From assembly GCA_001785805.1 (NCBI GenBank), contig MFUU01000014.1:1-29666 (forward strand): DNA of 29,666 bases, read 5' to 3'. The notes below the pieces were generated by a model. It had not been told where the DNA came from. It saw only the letters and a list, made by a program, of their open reading frames with translations, and made no database searches. This stretch comes from Candidatus Nomurabacteria bacterium RIFCSPLOWO2_01_FULL_39_17. GTDB lineage: Bacteria; Patescibacteriota; Minisyncoccia; Phycocordibacterales; UBA9973. The number at the start of each line of letters is the position of its first letter. Positions within the stretch are counted from its first letter, which is position 1. The position numbers and the translations under genes are program-made. This document shows positions 23,601-29,666 of this stretch, one piece after another.

Positions 23601-26600
23601 ATGCAAAAAGACATCGTGCGTCCGAAGAAATATTTTGGCAGATACAAAAAACCTCTCATAGAATTTCCAAATTTGATTGAAGCCCAGGTCAAGAGTTTTA
23701 AGTGGTTGGTAGAGACGGGTATTAAGGAAGTTTTTAAGGAATTCTCTCCGATTTCCGATTACTCCAATAAAAAATTTCAGCTTGAGTTCTCCTCTTTCTC
23801 TTTAGGAGAGCCAAAGTTTGATGAGAATTATTCAAAGATAAACAAGCTCTCATATCAGGGATTGCTGAAGGCGCGAGTGAAGTTAACGAACAAAATTCTA
23901 GGCACCGTGAAAGAACAGGAAATTTTTATGTCGGAACTTCCCCGAATGACCACGCATGGAACTTTCATAATCAACGGCGTAGAGAGGGTAATAGTGCCAC
24001 AGCTGGCAAGAAGCTTCGGAGTTTTCTTCACCGAGTCTGAAAACAAAGGGAAAAAATGTTTTGGCGCAAAAATTATTCCGGCCCGCGGAGTCTGGATTGA
24101 ACTTGAATCTGAAGCGGACGGCACAATCTACATCAGAATAGACAAGAAAAGAAAATTTTCCGCTACTACACTTCTTCGGGCTATGGGTTATACAAGTGAT
24201 GAAATGATTCTTAAGATATTTGATAAGCACCCTTCAGCGACAGAATCCATTAAAATGTGCCTGACCAAAGATACGGCAAAAAATTTAAATGGTGCCTATA
24301 TTGAAATTTACAAGCGCCTCCGAGATGGAGATATGGCGACTGCCGATAATGCGAAGGAATTTATTGACTCTCTTTTTACCGAAGAGCGTTACGATCTGTC
24401 CCCGGTAGGACGTTTCAGATTTAATAAACGCTTTGAAAAAGAAATGACCGAGGCCGAGCTTGCCCGCCGAACAATTTCTAAAGAAGATTTAATGACAGTC
24501 ATTGCACATATTGCCCTGCTCAACAATACTCCCGGCGCAAAATCCGATGATATAGACCATTTAGGGCAGAGAAGAGTGCGTTTCGTTGGAGAAATTCTTC
24601 AACAGAAAGTACGCACTGGCATGATGCAGATTAAAAGAAATATTCAAGACCGCATGTCCATCATTGATGTTGATACGGCTATGCCCATACAGATTATCAA
24701 TCAGCGCCCGCTTCAAGCCCGCATTAAAGAATTCTTTACTACCAACCAGCTTTCCCAATTTATGGCGCAAGAAAATGTTCTAAACGAAATAGAGCATTTG
24801 CGCACCCTCTCGGCATTGGGGCCCGGTGGACTCACTCGTGAGCGCGCAGGACTTGAAGTACGTGATGTGCACCCGTCACACTACGGACGAGTATGCCCGA
24901 TCCATACTCCAGAAGGGCCAAACATTGGTCTTATTCTACATCTTGCTACCTATGCAAAAATAAACGATTTCGGAATTATCGAGACACCTTATATAAAAGT
25001 TAAAAATGCGAAAATCACCGGAGAGATAATTTACTTAAATGCATTAGAAGAAGAAAAATACAACATTGCCCATTCCGGCATTCCTTATGACGGAAATGGG
25101 AAAATAAGCGAAGAAAAAGTGGCAGCCAGAGTTAAGACAGAACCCGGCATAATCTCTCGCGACGAAGTGGATTTTATCGATGTCGCCGCTAATCAGGGAT
25201 TCTCTATCGCCACCTCGATGATTCCTTTCCTGGAACACAATGATGCTAATCGCGCACTGATGGGAAGCAATATGCAAAAACAGGCTGTGCCCTGCGTTTT
25301 ACCCGAAGCGCCGTTTGTGGCAACCGGCGTTGAAGAATTGGCCTCACGAGATTCTGGCAGATTGGTAATAGCGCTGGAAGATGGTGTAATTTCTTATTTG
25401 GATGCGAAAAAAATAGTAGTTAAGGGAAAGAAAGAATTAACTTACAGCCTTGTTAATTTTTTGAGAAATAATAATTTTTCCGTCTTTCATCAACGTCCGG
25501 CAGTGAATTTGGGTCAAAAAATTAAAAAAGGAGATATTTTGGCCGACACTTCTAGTACTGTAGACGGACAGATTTCACTTGGCCAAAACATTTTTGTCGC
25601 ATTTTTATCTTGGTTCGGATCAAACTATGAGGACGCAATAGTAGTTTCTGAACGTATTGTAAAAAATAGTAAATTTACTTCTGTGTATGTGGAAGAGTTT
25701 GTTTGTGTAGTGCGCGATACAAAACTTGGTCCAGAAATTACCACTCGCGATATACCAAACGTCGGTGAATTAAAACTCAAAGATCTGGATGAAGACGGCA
25801 TTGTGCGCATAGGAGCGGAAGTCAGGGAGAACGATATTCTAATCGGCAAGATTACTCCAAAAGGCGAGACCGAATTAACGCCCGAAGAGAGACTGCTCCG
25901 CTCTATTTTTGCCGAAAAGGCACGCGATGTTAAAGATACATCACTGCGAATGGAACACGGCAAACGCGGAAGAGTAATTGGTGTAAAAATTTTCTCCCGC
26001 GATTTAGGACACACCCTTGAGGCTGGTATCATTAAAAAAATTGTTATTGAAGTCGCACAAATCAGAAATATATCTGTCGGCGATAAACTCTCGGGGCGCC
26101 ATGGAAACAAGGGAGTTATCTCTATGATTCTTCCGGAAGAGGATATGCCTTATACGACCGATGGAACTTCTGTTGACATAATACTTTCACCCCTAGGCGT
26201 GCCTTCTCGTATGAACTTGGGACAAATTTTAGAAATGCACCTTGGAATGGCGGCAAATACATTAGGTTATCAAGCCATTGTTCCTCCATTCTTGGGAGCG
26301 AAACACGAAGAAATAAAAGAAGAATTAGTAAAAGCCGGGCTTCCCGAAAATGGCAAATTGCAACTTTTCGATGGACGCACAGGAGAGGCTTTTAAACAGG
26401 ATGTGGCCGTGGGTTATATGTATATTTTAAAGCTTCACCATATGGTGGAAGACAAGATTCATATGCGCTCCATCGGACCTTACTCTTTAATTACTCAACA
26501 GCCCTTGGGTGGAAAGGCTCAAGGCGGGGGTCAAAGATTCGGAGAAATGGAAGTGTGGGCGCTTGAAGGATACGGCGCGGCTTATACACTGCGCGAAATG

Positions 26601-26768
26601 CTTACCATTAAGTCTGATGATATTTTGGGTCGTTCACAGACTTTTGATTCAATTATTAAAAATGAAACAATAAAGTCGCCCAATTCCCCGGCATCATTTA
26701 ATGTGCTTCTAAATTATCTGCGAGGACTTGCCCTTGACATTAATCTAAAAAAATATGAAAACTCTTAA
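23601..26768 (+). CDS. rpoB: DNA-directed RNA polymerase subunit beta (short form)
   Basis: RpoB forms one half of the RNA polymerase catalytic cleft. Seen in order: ELPRMTTHGTFIINGVERVI (near 112-131), the rifampicin region NQLSQFMAQENVLNEIEHLR (382-401) with SALGPGGLTRERAG, then VRDVHPSHYGRVCPIHTPEG. FVAFLSWFGSNYEDAIVVSER, HGNKGVIS, PLGVPSRMNLGQ and the C-terminal clamp GGQRFGEMEVWALEGYGAA follow. At 1055 residues it is shorter than B. subtilis (about 1190) and E. coli (1342) RpoB. At rifampicin positions, Ala389 stands for E. coli Asp516, Asn395 for Ser522 and Thr402 for Arg529, while His399 (526) and Ser404 (531) are kept. rpoC starts inside its last codons, with a 14-base overlap. Confidence 0.97.
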   Translation: MQKDIVRPKKYFGRYKKPLIEFPNLIEAQVKSFKWLVETGIKEVFKEFSPISDYSNKKFQLEFSSFSLGEPKFDENYSKINKLSYQGLLKARVKLTNKILGTVKEQEIFMSELPRMTTHGTFIINGVERVIVPQLARSFGVFFTESENKGKKCFGAKIIPARGVWIELESEADGTIYIRIDKKRKFSATTLLRAMGYTSDEMILKIFDKHPSATESIKMCLTKDTAKNLNGAYIEIYKRLRDGDMATADNAKEFIDSLFTEERYDLSPVGRFRFNKRFEKEMTEAELARRTISKEDLMTVIAHIALLNNTPGAKSDDIDHLGQRRVRFVGEILQQKVRTGMMQIKRNIQDRMSIIDVDTAMPIQIINQRPLQARIKEFFTTNQLSQFMAQENVLNEIEHLRTLSALGPGGLTRERAGLEVRDVHPSHYGRVCPIHTPEGPNIGLILHLATYAKINDFGIIETPYIKVKNAKITGEIIYLNALEEEKYNIAHSGIPYDGNGKISEEKVAARVKTEPGIISRDEVDFIDVAANQGFSIATSMIPFLEHNDANRALMGSNMQKQAVPCVLPEAPFVATGVEELASRDSGRLVIALEDGVISYLDAKKIVVKGKKELTYSLVNFLRNNNFSVFHQRPAVNLGQKIKKGDILADTSSTVDGQISLGQNIFVAFLSWFGSNYEDAIVVSERIVKNSKFTSVYVEEFVCVVRDTKLGPEITTRDIPNVGELKLKDLDEDGIVRIGAEVRENDILIGKITPKGETELTPEERLLRSIFAEKARDVKDTSLRMEHGKRGRVIGVKIFSRDLGHTLEAGIIKKIVIEVAQIRNISVGDKLSGRHGNKGVISMILPEEDMPYTTDGTSVDIILSPLGVPSRMNLGQILEMHLGMAANTLGYQAIVPPFLGAKHEEIKEELVKAGLPENGKLQLFDGRTGEAFKQDVAVGYMYILKLHHMVEDKIHMRSIGPYSLITQQPLGGKAQGGGQRFGEMEVWALEGYGAAYTLREMLTIKSDDILGRSQTFDSIIKNETIKSPNSPASFNVLLNYLRGLALDINLKKYENS

Positions 26769-29666
26769 TACAACTGAATTTGACCACATAACGCTTAAAC
26801 TTGCTTCACCTGAGCAGATCAAAGAATGGTCTTTTGGAGAAGTTACCAAACCGGAAACGATAAATTATCGTACCGGAAGAAGCGAACGCGGAGGTCTTTT
26901 TGATGAAAAAATATTTGGTCCGGAAAAAGACTATGAATGTTATTGCGGTAAATACCGCCGAATTCGCTATAAGGACATTATCTGCGAGAAGTGCGGAGTG
27001 GAAGTTACTCGTTCCATCGTTCGCCGAGAGCGCATGGGTCATATCGAACTTTCAACCCCGGTTTCTCATATTTGGTTCTTGCGCGGAGTGCCCTCACGCA
27101 TGAGTATTCTGCTTAATATTTCCGTATCTGATCTCGAGAAGGTAATATATTTTGCCGGATATATAATTACTAAAGTTCATGAAGATGAAAAAGAAACCAT
27201 CATTTCTGGCCTTGATAAAGAATTCAAAGCGAAACTAAAAAATGCAACGGACGATGATACTCGCGAAAAGCTGAAGAATTTACTTTCCAGCACCAAAAAA
27301 GAAATTGGGGAAATTTACGAAGGCAAAGTCCTAAATGAAATTTCCTTCCATCACTTTTCTTTGAAATACGGAATTTGTTTTGAGGCCAACATCGGCGCTG
27401 AAGCCATATATTCTATTTTTAAAAACCTGGACTTGAACAAGTTAAAAACTCTTACTGAAGTTATGCTTGAAAAAGCCGGCGTGGCCGAAAAAGAGAAATT
27501 ACAAAAAAGACTTTCTCTTATTCGCGCAATGCTTTATGCCTCTATTCGGCCAGAATGGATGTTCTTGACCATTATTCCGGTTATTCCGCCGGTACTTCGT
27601 CCAATGGTGGCACTTGACGGTGGCAGACATGCGACTTCGGACTTGAATGATCTCTATCGCCGAGTTATTAACCGAAACAATCGTTTAAAGAAATTAAAAG
27701 AAATTAATGCCCCGGATGTAATTTTAAGAAATGAAAAAAGAATTATTCAAGAAGCAGTAGATGCATTAATTGATAACTCTATTGCCAAGCAAAATGAGAG
27801 CGCTGCCATGAGCCAGTCTCAAAAGCGTCCGCTTAAATCCCTATCGGATAATTTAAAATCAAAACAGGGTCTTTTCCGCCAAAATCTGCTTGGAAAACGC
27901 GTAGATTATTCAGGCCGTTCGGTAATCGTTGTCGGACCCCAGCTTAAATTAAACCAATGCGGATTGCCGAAACATATGGCGCTTGAATTATTCCGACCCT
28001 TTGTCATATCAAAAATACTGCAAGCGGAACTTGCCTTCAATATTCGCGGAGCAAATAAGCTCATAGAAGAACGAACTCCGGAAGTTTGGGCCATGCTTGA
28101 TGAGGTTATACAGGGAAAATATGTGCTTCTAAACCGCGCCCCCACCCTGCATCGTTTAGGTATTCAAGCCTTTAACCCAATTTTAATAGAAGGAAACGCC
28201 ATTCAGGTGCACCCATTAGTGTGCCAGGCTTTTAATGCCGACTTCGACGGAGACCAGATGGCTGTTTACGTTCCACTTTTGGGAGAAGCGCAACTGGAGG
28301 CTAAAGAATTAATGGCTGCCAATAAAAACTTACTAAAACCACAGAACGGTGATCCGATAGTGCACCCCTCTAAGGATATGGTACTCGGTTCCTATTGGAT
28401 GACAAAATTTGTTGATGGAGAATTGGGCGAAGGCAAACACTTTTCCAATCCAAATACTGCTATAACCGCATATGAATATGGCATAGTATCACTCTCCGCC
28501 AAAATAAAAGTCCTTGCAACCGATACGCCAAAGTACAAGAGATTTAATGGAAGACTTTTTGAAACATCCGTTGGTAAATTGTTGTTCAATAGTATATTGC
28601 CCAACGACTTTGCTTATGTGAATGACGAAATGAATCAAAAGAGATTGTCGGCTCTTGTGGATGAACTTATAATGCACTACGGAGTAGATGAGACTCCTCC
28701 AATTTTGGATAAAATTAAGGCATTTGGTTTTAAGTACTCAACTATTTCCGGCACCACCTGGGGATTAGATAATGTTAAGGTTCCTGTTGAAAAAGAAAAT
28801 ATTGTGAAACGTGGACGAAAATCAGAGGACGAAGTTGTTTCTCAGTGGAAAGAAGGCCTTCTTTCTGAAGAAGAAAAATATCAGAAAGTTATTGAAATTT
28901 GGACCCATGCCAAAAAAGAATTGGAAAAAATTTTACCCAATACTCTTCCAAAAAACGGTTCCACTTACGACTTGTTTACTTCCGGAGCAAGAGGCACTAT
29001 GACTTCTTTGGTGCAAATGACGGGAATGAAAGGCTTAATTCAAAACAATCAAGGTCAAACATTGGAATTCCCGATTATTCCTTCTTATCACGAAGGGCTT
29101 TCTCCAATTGAATATTTCGTTACTACTCACGGTGCTCGCAAGGGCGCTTCCGATACCGCTCTTAATACCGCAAAAGCCGGATATCTGACTCGTAGATTAG
29201 TAGATGTTGCGCAAGATGTGGTAATTACCGAAAAAGATTGTGGCACCAGAGAGGGTAAAATTGTAAGTAAAGAAAATATTTCTGGAATTGAAATTTCACT
29301 TTCGAAAAATATTCGTGGACGTGTATTAGCGGGAGATCTCAAAGATAAAAATATTGTTTACAAGAGAGGTTTCTTAATTACTAAGGAAGAAGCTCACGTT
29401 ATTGAAAAAGCCGGTTTCTCGGAAGTATTTGTCCGCTCTCCGCTTACATGCAAAACGGTCCACGGTATTTGTGTTATGTGTTATGGGCTGGATTTGGGCA
29501 GAAATCATTTAGTTGACTTGGGGGAAGCGGTAGGCATCATTGCCGCTCAAGCTATCGGCGAGCCGGGTACACAACTTACCCTTCGCACTTTCCATGCCGG
29601 AGGCGTTGCTGGTACTGATATTACCACCGGGTTGCCCCGTATTGAAGAAATATTTGAACGTAGAAT
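26755..29666 (+). CDS. rpoC: DNA-directed RNA polymerase subunit beta', 3' end outside the window
   Basis: RpoC carries the catalytic magnesium site. The ATG at 26755 overlaps the rpoB end by 14 bases and opens a frame that runs off the window (about 970 codons seen). The N-terminal zinc site is Cys62, Cys64, Cys77 and Cys80 ([19 protein letters not shown]). [20 protein letters not shown] precedes the rudder region. NADFDGDQM (494-502) holds the catalytic Asp496, Asp498 and Asp500. The second zinc site (DCGTREG, then [14 protein letters not shown]) and the bridge helix region [20 protein letters not shown] are present. The visible end is [12 protein letters not shown], so the remaining C-terminal jaw and clamp parts are missing only because of the window edge. 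Confidence 0.97.
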   Translation, partial: MKTLNTTEFDHITLKLASPEQIKEWSFGEVTKPETINYRTGRSERGGLFDEKIFGPEKDYECYCGKYRRIRYKDIICEKCGVEVTRSIVRRERMGHIELSTPVSHIWFLRGVPSRMSILLNISVSDLEKVIYFAGYIITKVHEDEKETIISGLDKEFKAKLKNATDDDTREKLKNLLSSTKKEIGEIYEGKVLNEISFHHFSLKYGICFEANIGAEAIYSIFKNLDLNKLKTLTEVMLEKAGVAEKEKLQKRLSLIRAMLYASIRPEWMFLTIIPVIPPVLRPMVALDGGRHATSDLNDLYRRVINRNNRLKKLKEINAPDVILRNEKRIIQEAVDALIDNSIAKQNESAAMSQSQKRPLKSLSDNLKSKQGLFRQNLLGKRVDYSGRSVIVVGPQLKLNQCGLPKHMALELFRPFVISKILQAELAFNIRGANKLIEERTPEVWAMLDEVIQGKYVLLNRAPTLHRLGIQAFNPILIEGNAIQVHPLVCQAFNADFDGDQMAVYVPLLGEAQLEAKELMAANKNLLKPQNGDPIVHPSKDMVLGSYWMTKFVDGELGEGKHFSNPNTAITAYEYGIVSLSAKIKVLATDTPKYKRFNGRLFETSVGKLLFNSILPNDFAYVNDEMNQKRLSALVDELIMHYGVDETPPILDKIKAFGFKYSTISGTTWGLDNVKVPVEKENIVKRGRKSEDEVVSQWKEGLLSEEEKYQKVIEIWTHAKKELEKILPNTLPKNGSTYDLFTSGARGTMTSLVQMTGMKGLIQNNQGQTLEFPIIPSYHEGLSPIEYFVTTHGARKGASDTALNTAKAGYLTRRLVDVAQDVVITEKDCGTREGKIVSKENISGIEISLSKNIRGRVLAGDLKDKNIVYKRGFLITKEEAHVIEKAGFSEVFVRSPLTCKTVHGICVMCYGLDLGRNHLVDLGEAVGIIAAQAIGEPGTQLTLRTFHAGGVAGTDITTGLPRIEEIFERR

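Overview
The window reads as a chromosomal segment of a Candidate Phyla Radiation (Patescibacteria) bacterium, most likely a Parcubacteria-type lineage. This is inferred from gene content, not from a database search. The background is AT-rich, intergenic gaps are short, Shine-Dalgarno sites are rare, and many core proteins are shortened: PheS without its coiled coil, PheT without its EMAP/OB domain, ThrS without TGS, an SMC of only 744 residues, and an RpoB of 1055 residues.

Layout. Positions 1-52 hold the 5' part of a tRNA-Ser(GGA) gene on the minus strand. Then come a small unknown protein, a UvrD-type helicase fused to a PD-(D/E)XK nuclease, and a type IV prepilin-like protein (135-3911). 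pheS-pheT (3986-6590) is followed by a GC-rich small transcription unit (about 6622-6935) and gyrB (7100-9184). A TrpR-like repressor bracketed by two copies of a palindrome (9213-9703) precedes thrS on the minus strand. rpmF and the cluster nusB::Nudix-rnc-smc (11672-15818) run on the plus strand. A GC-rich unit encoding an unknown protein (about 15857-16800) comes next. A minus-strand operon encodes RNase R and a fused D,D-carboxypeptidase/CapA protein (16807-20633). A third GC-rich unit (20663-20976) encodes an unlisted 51-residue single-helix membrane protein. rpsP-khpA-trmD (21002-22545), an acidic unknown protein on the minus strand, and rpoB-rpoC, cut by the window's right edge, complete the segment.

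Functionally the window is dominated by the information-processing core: transcription, RNA decay and maturation, tRNA charging and modification, ribosomal proteins L32 and S16, and chromosome topology and segregation. One cell-wall enzyme and one pilin are present. Several AT-rich core genes have a -10 hexamer only 6-13 bases before the start codon and are probably leaderless.

The most unusual material is the set of three GC-rich units (about 60% G+C in hand-counted 60-base lines, against 27% in one smc line). Each has its own promoter, a true 5' leader, and an inverted repeat overlapping or bordering the start codon. Other points are two families of short REP-like repeats inside or beside core genes (gyrB, rnr, khpA), a TrpR-family gene flanked by 14-bp palindromes, a perfect DnaA box in the rpoB promoter spacer, and two domain fusions (NusB-Nudix, PBP5-CapA). 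No CRISPR array, transposase, rRNA gene or prophage was seen.
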